A DNA stretch of 48,584 nt from Thioalkalivibrio sp. HK1 (GCA_000583135.1 JFBG01000004.1:1-48584), one strand, 5' to 3'; positions 29,597 to 39,496 are shown, numbered from the stretch's first letter. Notes: generated from the sequence alone by a model not told the origin. Made by a program: numbers and translations.

Positions 29597-30190
29597 CTAA
29601 GGGAGCCCCGCTTGGGTGATGATCCGAGCTAGCCAAGTCGGGAGCCGAGGGGCGGCGGATACCAAGTCTTCGAACTCCTTCGAAGGAAGCGTCTCCTTCA
29701 GTTTCTTGAGCCCTTTTTCGGCATGATCGGGTCCGAGCCAATCCAATGCGCGAATGGCCTTCCCCGCGGGACGGTTGGCGAAGCTCAGCTGCCAAGACGG
29801 TGCATGCCGCAGTTCGACCGATTGTTCGTAGAACATCAGTGTTCGGCTGCGGCCGGAAGTCAGGTAGAGATAGCGAACGGGCATCTGCCTCGTCAGCCCT
29901 AGCAAGTTTGCGGCCGATGCGCCGTTCGGAACGATGGTCTCTCCCCGCTGCTCAGATAGTGCTTTGATTGCTAGTCCCACCAAAGGTGAGCGCGTGCCGA
30001 ATCTGCCTTTGATCGGGAGAAAGTAGATGCCTCGTCCGGCGCGAATCAGTTCCCCGCGCTTGGCCAAGCGGGACAGTGCTTGGTCCACCGCGGCACGGGT
30101 GCCAAAGCGAAGCAATCCCTTCGCTGTCAGTGGAGTGCCTTCAGGGAGTTGTTCGGCGTATTCCAATATCTGTTCGCTCAGTCGTTTCAT
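29597..30190 (-). CDS. AbiEi-like antitoxin / DUF6088 regulator (copy 2, orphan)
   Basis: 197 residues and a clear paralogue of the gene at 28815, with the same winged-helix start (MKRLSEQILEYAEQLPEGTPL) and the same SGRSRTL...VELRHAPSWQ core. No toxin gene follows it; the next gene downstream is the copy-1 antitoxin. It has its own promoter with a perfect 9-bp inverted repeat. Possibly an anti-addiction copy, a second regulator of the AbiE pair, or what remains after a toxin was lost. Confidence 0.85.
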   Translation of the reverse strand: MKRLSEQILEYAEQLPEGTPLTAKGLLRFGTRAAVDQALSRLAKRGELIRAGRGIYFLPIKGRFGTRSPLVGLAIKALSEQRGETIVPNGASAANLLGLTRQMPVRYLYLTSGRSRTLMFYEQSVELRHAPSWQLSFANRPAGKAIRALDWLGPDHAEKGLKKLKETLPSKEFEDLVSAAPRLPTWLARIITQAGLP

Positions 30191-30200
30191 GATCGATCTC

Positions 30201-30246
30201 CTGTCAGAATGTCATAATATTATACCGTTCTTCTGACAGATTTCAA
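30201..30246 (-). promoter_or_regulatory. Promoter and operator of the orphan antitoxin
   Basis: On the minus strand TTGAAA (30241-30246), a 16-bp spacer and TATAAT (30219-30224). CTGTCAGAA (30201-30209) and TTCTGACAG (30231-30239) form perfect 9-bp arms around the -10 box, 21 bp apart, with a further ATAATATTAT palindrome at 30214-30223 between them. This fits AbiEi-style negative autoregulation. Confidence 0.75.
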
Positions 30247-30365
30247 TGCTCTCGGTGTAGATTCGTCAGCATTTCCCGTAGGCCGTTCTTCGTGAGGCTT
30301 CATGGTCGATCGATGTCCAATCCTCTCGGTAGCCGGTGTTTTTGCCTGAAATAAACAACAATGGC

Positions 30366-30585
30366 TTAGGCGCGAGCCGCTTGGGTGATGATCCGAGCCA
30401 GCCAAGTCGGGAGCCTAGGAGCGGCGGACACCAAGTCTTCGAACTCTTTCGAAGGAAGCGTCTCTTTCAGTTTTTTGAGTCCTTTTTCGGCATGATCGGG
30501 TCCGAGCCAATCCAAGGCGCGAATAGCCTTCCCCGCGGGACGGTTGGCGAAGGCTAGTTGCCAAGACGGTGCATGCTGCGCAGTT
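30366..30585 (-). pseudogene. C-terminal fragment of a third AbiEi-like copy
   Basis: Encodes HAPSWQLAFANRPAGKAIRALDWLG through the family C-terminus (LVSAAPRLPTWLARIITQA) with almost no changes from copy 2, then breaks off near 30585. The winged-helix half and the promoter are gone. The sequence just after its stop (tttttgcctgaaat) is also shared with the region after copy 2 (near 29570), so a block of gene plus 3' flank was duplicated and then truncated. Confidence 0.8.
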
Positions 30586-31046
30586 TGATTGTCCCCAGTC
30601 CTAGTGTTATTCGGGATACTAAATTAAGGCTTAATCCAAGATCTGATCATAGGGAATAACAGAGATATTCCATAGCAATTCAAAAAAGAAATAAAGAACT
30701 GGGTTCGGCTCGGAAGAAGCGAATAACGGCGAATCTCAATCACGAGGCCGTGAATCCAATGGACCTTAGGTGAGCCCATCGATCGGGTGGTTCGAAGCAT
30801 TGAGTAACCACGACGGATGTCAGTCTCTAGCGAAAAAAAGCAAACAACAGATCTCTGGGGGGGATAATGAGTGCGACGCAAAGGATTTAGATCTTGATAG
30901 CCTTCGGCCCAATATGAGTGAACTCACCACGATCTACGATCTCCAATATGAGAACATCAAGAGATTGGAGACCGGCCGCACTTTAGAGAGCACAGGAGGT
31001 CGTCAAAGCGATGAATATCGTCGTTTTGGCCTTATATCAGGTTAAG
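30586..31046. other. Region without a convincing gene
   Basis: About 460 bp between the truncated antitoxin copy and the zinc-finger/helicase pair. A frame on the plus strand could encode a 43-residue peptide from the ATG at 30914 to 31045 (starting MSELTTIYDLQYENI), but it has no ribosome site or known family. It looks like a scar of insertion or deletion. Confidence 0.5.
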
Positions 31047-31271
31047 TTAAGATGTTTCTAACCGTATCCTGATATCGTCTAGATTCTGTAGGTCGCGACG
31101 AAGAATTTGTCTGGCACAATCAAAGCAGTAGCGATCCCAATTTCTGCCTTTTTTCACATTCAGACGGATATCACCAGACATAATTCTATGTTTTGAATTT
31201 GCCTGACAGTTATGTGCTCGTTTTGCATGATCAATTTTTACTTGCGTTATCAGAGACTTTATTCGAGCCAT
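31047..31271 (-). CDS. Small zinc-finger-like protein downstream of the helicase
   Basis: 74 residues, basic. A likely zinc site is made of H20-x-C22, H28 and C49-x2-C52 (AHNCQ, KHRI, YCFDC), with the SGDIRLNV linker typical of small PARP-type or treble-clef-like zinc fingers of phages and mobile elements. The start overlaps the end of the helicase gene by 41 bp in another frame, implying coupled expression. Probably a DNA/RNA-binding accessory of the helicase; function not known. Confidence 0.6.
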   Translation of the reverse strand: MARIKSLITQVKIDHAKRAHNCQANSKHRIMSGDIRLNVKKGRNWDRYCFDCARQILRRDLQNLDDIRIRLETS

Positions 31272-33078
31272 TGAAAATTTCCTCTGTGGCTTGCGCGGTC
31301 AATCTATCGAAATTTTCTTCAATATGATTGAGTTCATTGATATTGAATTCATTGCGAGAACCTCCGGCGCGATCAACCGACTGATTTATTGCTCTGTCGA
31401 TTGCTGATTTAATGACGACAAAATTAGAGCGATCAAGGTGTTGTCGATCTAAATTTCGCCCTTCTGGGTTGATATTATGCTCACTAAGTATGCGTCCTAC
31501 CTCTGTTTTAACACGTTCATCCAATTCTGCACGCTTGGCCTGCCTTTGTCTAGCCTTGGTGACCGGTACAGAATCTAATCGCTCAAATTCTTCTTTTATT
31601 TCATCTGCAGAATACCCTTCGTCTCTGAGGGTTTTTAGGGCAGCAAGAGCTTTGGGGTTTTCCCGGAGTAGAGGAATTGTTTGCAACATAATATCATCTT
31701 GACTTTTAATGCTAAAACTTGCTTCATTGACATTACGTTGACGAGGAATAATCTCCAATTCATCTCCAGTGGAAAAATCAAGTTCTTCAATGGGTAAGAA
31801 TTGTTCAAAGAAGTCTTTGTCAGATTCGCTGTATTCTTGGAAATCTTGCCATCGTCTCGCAATGTTTGTACCGGCATGAAAAATAACCGTTCCCTGATTA
31901 ATAATACTTTCTGGATCATCTTGCTTGATCACTCGCATAATACGACCAACAAATTGCACAAAAGGAGATAGGTTTGAAAAGATGCTAAAAATCGCAGCTA
32001 CGCTCAAAAATGGATGATCGAAACCTTCACCAAGTTTTCTCACTTGAACAATCACATCAAGCTCATGAGACTCCAATTTCTCTAGGATTCTTTGATTGGT
32101 TTCTCTATTCTCACGCGAATGAACGAAATCTGCAGATTGTCCACGTTCTCGATAGGACCTTACAATTTGATGGCAATGATTATAGTTCAGTGCCGAAGCA
32201 ATAATCTTCAGGCGCTTTTCGCCAGTTTCTTCGCGTTTCTTCTGTAGTTCACGAATTGAAGCGTCTACAATGGTATTTAGCGTCTCAGTTGAAGTCACAA
32301 TGCTTCGGCGAAAGTTTGGGTTTTCTTCTCCAAGGCGACGAACTTCATCAAGATCTATATCGACGTCGGTGCCATCTTTATGATGTACATATCGCAAAGT
32401 TGCAGGATTTAGAACAACAGCTTTTAGCTGTTTGACATAACCTTCTCGAATAGCACGAAAAATAGAAAATGAGTAGAGAATATGACCCGCCATCATTTGT
32501 CCATCTGCTCGTTGGGGTGTCGCACTAAAATTGATAATTCGAGCTTTCGAAAATTTATTTTTTAATATCGTCCAACTTTCTGCAACACTATGATGCCCTT
32601 CATCAAAAATAATTAGATCAAAGAAATCATTGGCTAAATTCTGGAGCCAGCGATTCTCATCGCCTTGGAGCTGTTGAATATTGGTCAGTACAATATGAGC
32701 CTCTTCAAGGTCTGCTTGATTCGTTGTTTGACCGCGAATTTCAACAGGCTCCGGATAAGGTGGTCCTGGAAGTACCTTGCACTTTTGATAGAACATCTGC
32801 GACTGAGCAGGATCGAAGTCATTAAATAGCTGATGTGCAATGTTCAAACCAGGAGCGACAACAAGAGTTCGTTGAGACTTGAATGCAAATGGAGCCAGCG
32901 TAATGCAACCTGATTTGCCACATCCTACAGGCAAAATAACGCCAATCTCACGTTCATCTATTTTCTGGTTCTGGGCAAATTTCACTAGTTCTTCAAAAGA
33001 TTCGCGCTGAGGGACACGGAGTAGTTGATTTCCAACAATTGACGGATTCGATTGCTGAAATGGGTTGCTTTGCGTCAC
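31231..33078 (-). CDS. SF2 DEAD/DEAH-type helicase, defence-associated
   Basis: 615 residues. Walker A LPVGCGKSGC (about 49-58), Ia-like TLVVAPG, motif II DEGHH (about 153-157) in place of DEAD/DEAH, III SATPQRADG, V VRKLGEGFDHP and VI QFVGRIMRV. A charged C-terminal region follows (KARQRQAKRAELDERVKTEVGRIL). It resembles the ATPase part of type III restriction or UvrB-like enzymes, but no nuclease motif is visible. GTG start with AGGAG upstream. AT-rich compared with core genes and placed inside the defence island with a small zinc-finger gene overlapping its end. Confidence 0.85.
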   Translation of the reverse strand: MTQSNPFQQSNPSIVGNQLLRVPQRESFEELVKFAQNQKIDEREIGVILPVGCGKSGCITLAPFAFKSQRTLVVAPGLNIAHQLFNDFDPAQSQMFYQKCKVLPGPPYPEPVEIRGQTTNQADLEEAHIVLTNIQQLQGDENRWLQNLANDFFDLIIFDEGHHSVAESWTILKNKFSKARIINFSATPQRADGQMMAGHILYSFSIFRAIREGYVKQLKAVVLNPATLRYVHHKDGTDVDIDLDEVRRLGEENPNFRRSIVTSTETLNTIVDASIRELQKKREETGEKRLKIIASALNYNHCHQIVRSYRERGQSADFVHSRENRETNQRILEKLESHELDVIVQVRKLGEGFDHPFLSVAAIFSIFSNLSPFVQFVGRIMRVIKQDDPESIINQGTVIFHAGTNIARRWQDFQEYSESDKDFFEQFLPIEELDFSTGDELEIIPRQRNVNEASFSIKSQDDIMLQTIPLLRENPKALAALKTLRDEGYSADEIKEEFERLDSVPVTKARQRQAKRAELDERVKTEVGRILSEHNINPEGRNLDRQHLDRSNFVVIKSAIDRAINQSVDRAGGSRNEFNINELNHIEENFDRLTAQATEEIFNGSNKVSDNASKN

Positions 33079-33637
33079 GACTCTCTCCTACACATATTTA
33101 ACGAAACAGGATGGGGGTGGTCTTGAATATCGACATTGACCTTCATTATTTTTTTGCTTTCCCAAATGGATCTTTGTCGATAAAGAGATTCACACTCTCG
33201 CCAGTGGAATATAAGAATAACTCAGAAATTGTATTTTGTCGAGACATTTCTCAGAGTCTGACCCGAAAGACAGTGACTGCTGCGTTCCGTAGGAGATGCG
33301 TCAGTGCTTTGGTTGTTTTGGGTGATAGGTGAATTCTTCCCCCTGCGAAATTTAGATGCGATGGTGGTTGATGCCTATCGTTGCGGGGAGAGATTTTTGG
33401 AATATGAAGCGCTTTTCGGGGGCATGAGGTCAAGGCGATAGATTTTGCTATTTCTTCATCCATGGGAAAGGTTCGGGGTGTCATGCGGGGAGACTGGACT
33501 CTTGGATTGGTTCGGCTCGAAGTGCTCGCCGATGTCACGGCTCACTTTCCTTGAGGGTAGTCCCTTGATGGAAATCAGGTGGCGTGATAGAGTGAGCGCG
33601 ATATATTTGCGCTGAATGGTCTAAAGGGAGATGGGCT
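33079..33637. other. Divergent intergenic region
   Basis: 559 bp between the helicase start (minus) and the giant repeat gene (plus). Open frames here are short and featureless. A short inverted repeat (AGCGC/GCGCT, 33595-33613) lies just upstream of the strong ribosome site AAAGGGAG (33623-33630) of the next gene. Confidence 0.5.
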
Positions 33638-36600
33638 ATGGCCGGTATCGCTCGCACTTTATCTCTTGTCCTCGGTCTGCTGGGGGCGTCGTTTTTTCCT
33701 GCATACGGGGCGGACGGCGTTGCTTCCACCGACGAGGAAGGTAGTCTGATCCTTTCGACCGATGGGATCTCGGTCATCGAGGGAGGGAACGAGGAAACGC
33801 TCACGATACGGCTCGGTTCGCAACCGAGCGAGGATGTCAGGGTGGTTTACCGGCAAACCAGTCCCCACATCCAGATCCGGCTTCCGTCTCCGTATTATGT
33901 CGCTTTTACCCCATCCAACTGGGATGTCCCGCAGACCATCCGTGTCAAGGCCTTCGACGATGCCGATCAGGTGGACTACACCACCACGGTCTCGTTTCTA
34001 TCCACCGCTTATGAAACGAAGATATTGACCGTCAACGTATTCGACTATGCATCGGTCGCTCCGGCAGGTGAGATTGCCTTATCTCCGACATCGCTTTCGA
34101 TATCCGAAACGGGTCAGGGGCGGATCACCGTCAAACTCGGCGTTCGCCCGAGCGCTCCGGTCACGATATCGCTGACCAATGTGAATCCCGATATCTCGAT
34201 CAACCCGAGGACGCTGACATTCACGAACGGTACCCGGTTCCAAAGCGGCAATTGGAGCGAAGCGAGGGTCGTCGATTTATCGGCAAGGAAGGATAGCGAT
34301 AACGACGACGATAGCGATACCATCACCTTGAGCGCATCCGGTGGCAATTACGAGGGGCTAAGCGCGAGCACTTCCATCACCGTCGTCGATAAAAAAGACG
34401 AAGGGAGGCCTTTCGATATCCAAGGCAGCCACGAGATAGGTGGTTTGAAAATGAAGGAGGGGGAAACGAAGGTCATCTCCTTCGTCGCCACCGACGGCAT
34501 TCTGCCCGATGTGGATACCGTGGTATCGCTGACCAATACGAATCCCGATATCACCCTTACCCCGAATTCGCTGACCTTCCGCCCGGCGTCCTCCGGTACC
34601 CTTAGGGGCAATTTGATACAACTCGTCAGTGTCAGCGCCGCGCAAGACAGCGACATGTTGGACGATTCCGACATCATCACTTTGGTGGGGAATATCGCTT
34701 CGAGCAGGAGGATATTGGTCAGTGTCGAGGACACCACATCGCCGCCGGAAGGGGCGCTGATCTTGTCGGATGGGGCGCTATCGGTGGACGAGGGGCGCAC
34801 GGTGACCTTCACCGTCAAGCTCGATACGAGACCGTCCGAGGATGTTCAGGTATCGCTGACCAATACCAATCCCGATATCACCTTATCTCCGGCCTTGCTG
34901 ACCTTCACCGCCTCGAACTTCGATGTCGTACAGACCGTCACCGTCAGCGCGGCGCATGACAGTGACTATAGGGATGAGCGCGATACCATCACGCTCGAGG
35001 CATCGGGCGGGGGCGGCATATACGCCTCGGCGAGAGCTGATAAATCGGTTGCTATCGTCGATGACGATATCGGGGGGCGCCCGGTGCTGTCGACCACATC
35101 GTTGGATATCGACGAAGGGAACTCCAAGACCTTCACCGTCAAACTCGATAGACAGCCGAGCGATGCTATCTCGGTATCGTTGGCCAATACGAATCCCGAT
35201 ATCACCGTCAATCCGACCTCGCTGACCTTCACCGCCTCGAACTTCGATACCGCACAGACCATCACCGTCAGCGCCGCCCGGGACGATGACGACCAGGACG
35301 ATACCGACACCATCACCGTTTCCACCGCCGGCTTCGCTCCCGAGATCGTCGAGGTCAGCGTCGATGAGGACGAGGTAACCGCACCGGTCGAAGGGTCCGG
35401 CGAGGAGATCCTCCTCTCCCCGACAGGTGCCCTTGCGCTCGACGAAGGGAGCAGTAAGACGCTCGAAGTCAAACTCGGCGCCCGGCCGAGTGCGGATGTC
35501 ACCATCGCGATTGCCAACGAAAACCCCGATATCACCCCCACCCCGGCATCGCTGGTCTTCACTGCATCGAACTTCGATACGGCGCAAAGCGTGAGCGTTG
35601 CGGCGGCGCTGGATGACGACGATGCGGACGATACCGATACCCTCACCCTGAGCGCATCGGGTGGTGGCTACGATTCGATCTCAGCCACCAAAGCGATCAG
35701 CGTCATCGATATCGATAGCGAAGGCGGGCTCCCCGGGATATTGGTCTTGTCGAGCACATCGTTGAATCTCGACGAGGGGAGTTCCAAAACCTTCACCGTC
35801 GCCCTCGACAGGCAACCCGATACCGATATCCCGGTATCCATCGGCAGCACGAATCCCGATATCACCATCGCCCCGACCTCGCTGACCTTCACCCCCTTGA
35901 ACTTCGATAATCCCCAAGTCATCGACGTCGAGGCGAGAGTGGATGACGATAGGGCGAACGATACCGATACCATCACCGTGTCGGCGCCGGGGTTTGCCCC
36001 CGAGATACTTCTCATCGTCGTCATCGACAATACCTCGATCACTCCCGCAGGCGAGATCGTGCTATCCAATACCGGTGAGCTGAGAATCGACGAGGGAGCG
36101 ACGGGCACCTTCACCGTCGCTCTCGATACAAAGCCGAACGCCGATGCCTGGGTATCCCTTTCGAGGTCGAATCGCGATATCGAGATTTCCCCGAGCCGGC
36201 TGGCGTTCGGGGCATCGAACTGGGATGTCCCGCAAAGCGTTTCCATCACCGCAAAGAGCGATGCCGATACCGAGGACGATTTCGGCACCGTCATCTTGAA
36301 GGCGACCGGGGGGATCGCCGCCTCGCCCGCAACGCTTCCGATCGTTATCATCGACAAGACCGTCATCTTGCCGGAGACGCCGGGCAGGCTGAGTTTGTCG
36401 CCGGGGAGACTGGTGATCGGCGAGGGCGGATCGGGAACCTTCACCGTCGCCCTCGGCGTTCTCCCGAGCGCCGATGTCACGGTATCGCTGACCAAGACGA
36501 ATCCCGATATCGCCCTTTCATCGACATCCCTGTCCTTCGACGCCTCGAACTGGAATGCGGCCCGCACCATCACCGTCAGCGCCGCGCATGACAGCGACGG

Positions 36601-39454
36601 CACGGACGATACCGACCTTGTCGAACTCGTCGCATCGGGCAGCAACTATTCCGATGTGCGAGCCACCAAATCGATCACCGTCAGCGATGGCGATATCCAA
36701 GAAGGCATCCCCGGTCTCGTCCTGTCGACCAGGGTTTTGAAGATAACCGAAGGAGGCTCGAATACCTTCACCGCTCGGCTCGACTATCCCCCGAGCGGGG
36801 ATATTCAGCTATCGCTTTCCAGTACGAATCCCGATATCACCCCCTCCCCGTCCGAGTTGTGGTTCACCTCATCGAACTGGGTGGATCGACAAAGCGTCGT
36901 TGTCAGCGCAAGGGAGGATAGCGATAGCCGGTACGATGCCGGTACCATCATCATGAGCGCAAAGGGCGATTCCCGCGGCTTCATCGACTTGCCGAGCATG
37001 ATCGTGGTCCTCGTCAACGACACCACCCCTCCCGAGTCATCATGGGAGACGGGCAGGCTGAACCTGTCGACGAGAACGCTCGCTATTCGAGAGGGAGAAT
37101 CCGGGACATTCATCATCGCGCTCGGAGTGCGTCCGAGCACCGATGTTCGGGTATCGCTGACCAAGACGAATCCCGATATCGTCCTTTCCCCGGCGGCGCC
37201 CTTGCTGTTCACCGCTTCGAACTGGCACGCCCCGCAAACCGTCACCGTCAAGGCCATGAACGACGATGACGATGTGGATGACAGCGACACGATCACGGTC
37301 ACCGCATCGGGCGGCAACTACGACGAGGTGACGGCCGGCAAATCGATCACCGTCGCCGACGACGATGTCGAAGGGGGAGTGCCCGACCTGTTGGTCCTTT
37401 CGACCACATCGATGAGCGTGGACGAGGGCGCCTCGAAGCGCTTTTCCGTCAAACTCGGCATCCCGCCGAGCGGCAAGGCGAAGGTTTTTTCGATGGTCTC
37501 CGATGCCGACGCCGATATCACGGTATCCCCGGTCTCTTTATCCTTCACCGATACGAATTGGAACCGGTGGCAGTCCTTTACCGTCAATGCCTTGCAAGAC
37601 AGAGATGCCACGGACGATGTCGCCCTCGTTGTCTTGAAAGCCCTCGGCGGGGTCGTTGCCTCCACCAAGACGATCTTGGTCACGATGGTCGACACGATCG
37701 CCGACATCCCACCGCCCGAGACGGGCACGCTGAGGTTGTCGCCCCGGCCGCTCGAGATCGAAGAAGGGACATCGGGGACCTTCACCGTCGCCCTCGGAGT
37801 GCGACCGATCGCCGATGTTTCGGTATCGCTGGTCAATACGAATCCCGATATCGCGCTCTTTCCCGAAGGACCTTTATTCTTCACCGCTTCGAACTGGAAC
37901 GAGGCGCAAACCATCACCGCCACCGCTGCGCACGATGACGATGATCGAGACGATATCGATACCCTCAGACTCGACGCATCGGGCGGCAACTACGACGGGG
38001 CGAGCGCCGACTACTCGATAACCGTCTTCGATGACGATATCGAAGCCGGAGAAGGCGGTGACGAGGGAGAGGGCGGCGAAGGCAAGGCCCCCGAGATCGT
38101 CCTGTCAAGGGCATCTTTGAGCGTGGCCGAGGGCGGATCGCAAACCTTCACCGTCGAACTCGACTCCCGGCCGAGCGGAACCCTTTCCGTTATCGCAGAA
38201 GCGAGCGCCGCCGGCATCACCCTATCCCCGACCTCCCTATCCTTCACCGATTCCAATTGGGATAGAGCGCAAGCCATCACCGTCTCCATCTCGCAAGGAA
38301 GCGATGTGCCGAAAAACGGCACCATCACCGTCTCCGCCGCCGGCCTTGCTTCCAAGACCCTTGCCGTCAAGGTCGGCGACGAACCGGCCGAGCCGCCGAG
38401 TGCGCCGGAGGAGGTCAAAGGCGCGCTCGTTCTATCGACCAGAATGCTTTCGATCGGCGAAGGAGAGGCCGGGATGTTCACGGTGGGCTTGGCAATCCAG
38501 CCCAGCCGGACGGTGACGATATCGATCGATTCCGACAACCCCGTTATAAATATCGACGAAGCCCGGCTTTATTTCACCCCCTCGAATTGGAGCGCCACGC
38601 AAGTCGTCAGCGTCGATGCCAATATCGATGAAGACACGCTGGACGAAACCGCCACCATCACCCTCACCGCCCAGGGCGGCAACTACGAAGGAGTCGATGT
38701 CGAGGTGATCGTCGAAGTGATGGATGACGACGAGCCGATTGCCCTGCCCTCGGTGGACTTGCCGGTCAAGGCCCAAGCCTTGGCCCTTCCGCCGCCCACC
38801 GTTCAAGACAGCGCCACGATGCGCGTCCGATGCCGAAGCGCCACCTCCCCTTGCATCGTTCGCTTCAACTGCGCCGCCCAAGACGGCACCGTCTTGACCG
38901 GCGTCTTGCCGTGGACCATCCCTCCGCTCGGGAGCATGTCCTTCGATTCGAAAGAGATCGCCGAGATCGTCGGTGGCTCGTGGGAAGGCAAGGGACGCTT
39001 GGGGTGCGAACTGCAAAGCGACGCCAAACTCGGCTCGCAAGTATGGACACGCTCGGGCAACGGCGTGCTGGTCAACAACAGCGCCTCGATTCGAAGCGCC
39101 CAGGAAGGCACCGGATATCGAGCCGATATCGAATCGATCCCCTCCCCCGACAGCCCGGAAAAATCGAATATCCGCATCCGCTGCCTCGCCCCGCCCGGAG
39201 CCTCATGCACCCAAGTACACCTTGCCTGCTTCGACGATAACGGCACCGAGTACCCCGGCACCCTCGATCCGATCCCATCGAGAAGCGTGCGCCACCTACA
39301 AACCCGAGACATCGCCGACATCATCGGCCACCGATGGCAGGGAATGGGCCTATCGTGCGAACTGCGATCGGATCAACCCTTCACCGCCCAAGTCCTGACC
39401 CGAACCGGAGGCGGCGGAGCCTTGGTCAACAACAGCGCAACCGGTGCGAGATAA
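33638..39454 (+). CDS. Giant secreted Calx-beta-like repeat protein
   Basis: 1938 residues. Signal peptide MAGIARTLSLVLGLLGASFFPAYG. About 15 repeats of 105-115 residues follow, each with a block like LSLDEGSSKTFTVKL, then NTNPDITLSPTSLTFTASNWD, then TITVSAAHDDDDxDDTDTITLSASGGNY and a SITVxDDD end. This is the pattern of Calx-beta-like beta-sandwich domains; the Asp-rich loops suggest calcium binding. The last 180 residues differ: two related Cys-containing domains (MRVRCRSATSPCIVRFNC and IRIRCLAPPGASCTQVHLAC, each ending near LVNNSA). No LPxTG, membrane anchor or RTX export signal is seen, so it is probably an exported or surface adhesin-like protein. A terminator follows. Confidence 0.88.
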   Translation: MAGIARTLSLVLGLLGASFFPAYGADGVASTDEEGSLILSTDGISVIEGGNEETLTIRLGSQPSEDVRVVYRQTSPHIQIRLPSPYYVAFTPSNWDVPQTIRVKAFDDADQVDYTTTVSFLSTAYETKILTVNVFDYASVAPAGEIALSPTSLSISETGQGRITVKLGVRPSAPVTISLTNVNPDISINPRTLTFTNGTRFQSGNWSEARVVDLSARKDSDNDDDSDTITLSASGGNYEGLSASTSITVVDKKDEGRPFDIQGSHEIGGLKMKEGETKVISFVATDGILPDVDTVVSLTNTNPDITLTPNSLTFRPASSGTLRGNLIQLVSVSAAQDSDMLDDSDIITLVGNIASSRRILVSVEDTTSPPEGALILSDGALSVDEGRTVTFTVKLDTRPSEDVQVSLTNTNPDITLSPALLTFTASNFDVVQTVTVSAAHDSDYRDERDTITLEASGGGGIYASARADKSVAIVDDDIGGRPVLSTTSLDIDEGNSKTFTVKLDRQPSDAISVSLANTNPDITVNPTSLTFTASNFDTAQTITVSAARDDDDQDDTDTITVSTAGFAPEIVEVSVDEDEVTAPVEGSGEEILLSPTGALALDEGSSKTLEVKLGARPSADVTIAIANENPDITPTPASLVFTASNFDTAQSVSVAAALDDDDADDTDTLTLSASGGGYDSISATKAISVIDIDSEGGLPGILVLSSTSLNLDEGSSKTFTVALDRQPDTDIPVSIGSTNPDITIAPTSLTFTPLNFDNPQVIDVEARVDDDRANDTDTITVSAPGFAPEILLIVVIDNTSITPAGEIVLSNTGELRIDEGATGTFTVALDTKPNADAWVSLSRSNRDIEISPSRLAFGASNWDVPQSVSITAKSDADTEDDFGTVILKATGGIAASPATLPIVIIDKTVILPETPGRLSLSPGRLVIGEGGSGTFTVALGVLPSADVTVSLTKTNPDIALSSTSLSFDASNWNAARTITVSAAHDSDGTDDTDLVELVASGSNYSDVRATKSITVSDGDIQEGIPGLVLSTRVLKITEGGSNTFTARLDYPPSGDIQLSLSSTNPDITPSPSELWFTSSNWVDRQSVVVSAREDSDSRYDAGTIIMSAKGDSRGFIDLPSMIVVLVNDTTPPESSWETGRLNLSTRTLAIREGESGTFIIALGVRPSTDVRVSLTKTNPDIVLSPAAPLLFTASNWHAPQTVTVKAMNDDDDVDDSDTITVTASGGNYDEVTAGKSITVADDDVEGGVPDLLVLSTTSMSVDEGASKRFSVKLGIPPSGKAKVFSMVSDADADITVSPVSLSFTDTNWNRWQSFTVNALQDRDATDDVALVVLKALGGVVASTKTILVTMVDTIADIPPPETGTLRLSPRPLEIEEGTSGTFTVALGVRPIADVSVSLVNTNPDIALFPEGPLFFTASNWNEAQTITATAAHDDDDRDDIDTLRLDASGGNYDGASADYSITVFDDDIEAGEGGDEGEGGEGKAPEIVLSRASLSVAEGGSQTFTVELDSRPSGTLSVIAEASAAGITLSPTSLSFTDSNWDRAQAITVSISQGSDVPKNGTITVSAAGLASKTLAVKVGDEPAEPPSAPEEVKGALVLSTRMLSIGEGEAGMFTVGLAIQPSRTVTISIDSDNPVINIDEARLYFTPSNWSATQVVSVDANIDEDTLDETATITLTAQGGNYEGVDVEVIVEVMDDDEPIALPSVDLPVKAQALALPPPTVQDSATMRVRCRSATSPCIVRFNCAAQDGTVLTGVLPWTIPPLGSMSFDSKEIAEIVGGSWEGKGRLGCELQSDAKLGSQVWTRSGNGVLVNNSASIRSAQEGTGYRADIESIPSPDSPEKSNIRIRCLAPPGASCTQVHLACFDDNGTEYPGTLDPIPSRSVRHLQTRDIADIIGHRWQGMGLSCELRSDQPFTAQVLTRTGGGGALVNNSATGAR
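33757..38742 (+). repeat. Array of about 15 diverged Calx-beta-like coding repeats
   Basis: Units of about 320-350 bp within the giant gene, recognisable at the DNA level by recurring AATCCCGATATCACC and ACCTTCACCGTC words. Units are diverged, with alternating D-rich and shorter types, so the array is older than the repeat at the left end of the window. Confidence 0.85.
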
Positions 39455-39496
39455 CCGCAATCCCTACCCGACAACAAAGCCGGGGCGACAACAAAG

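Noticed and set aside
30914..31045. 43-residue frame beginning MSELTTIYDLQ
   Set aside because: No ribosome site and no recognised homology; it may be a gene fragment but cannot be supported.
33500..39400. Several long minus-strand frames opposite the giant repeat gene
   Set aside because: They repeat with the same period as the Calx-beta-like units and have Ser/Val/Thr-only composition, as expected from antisense reading of the repeats.
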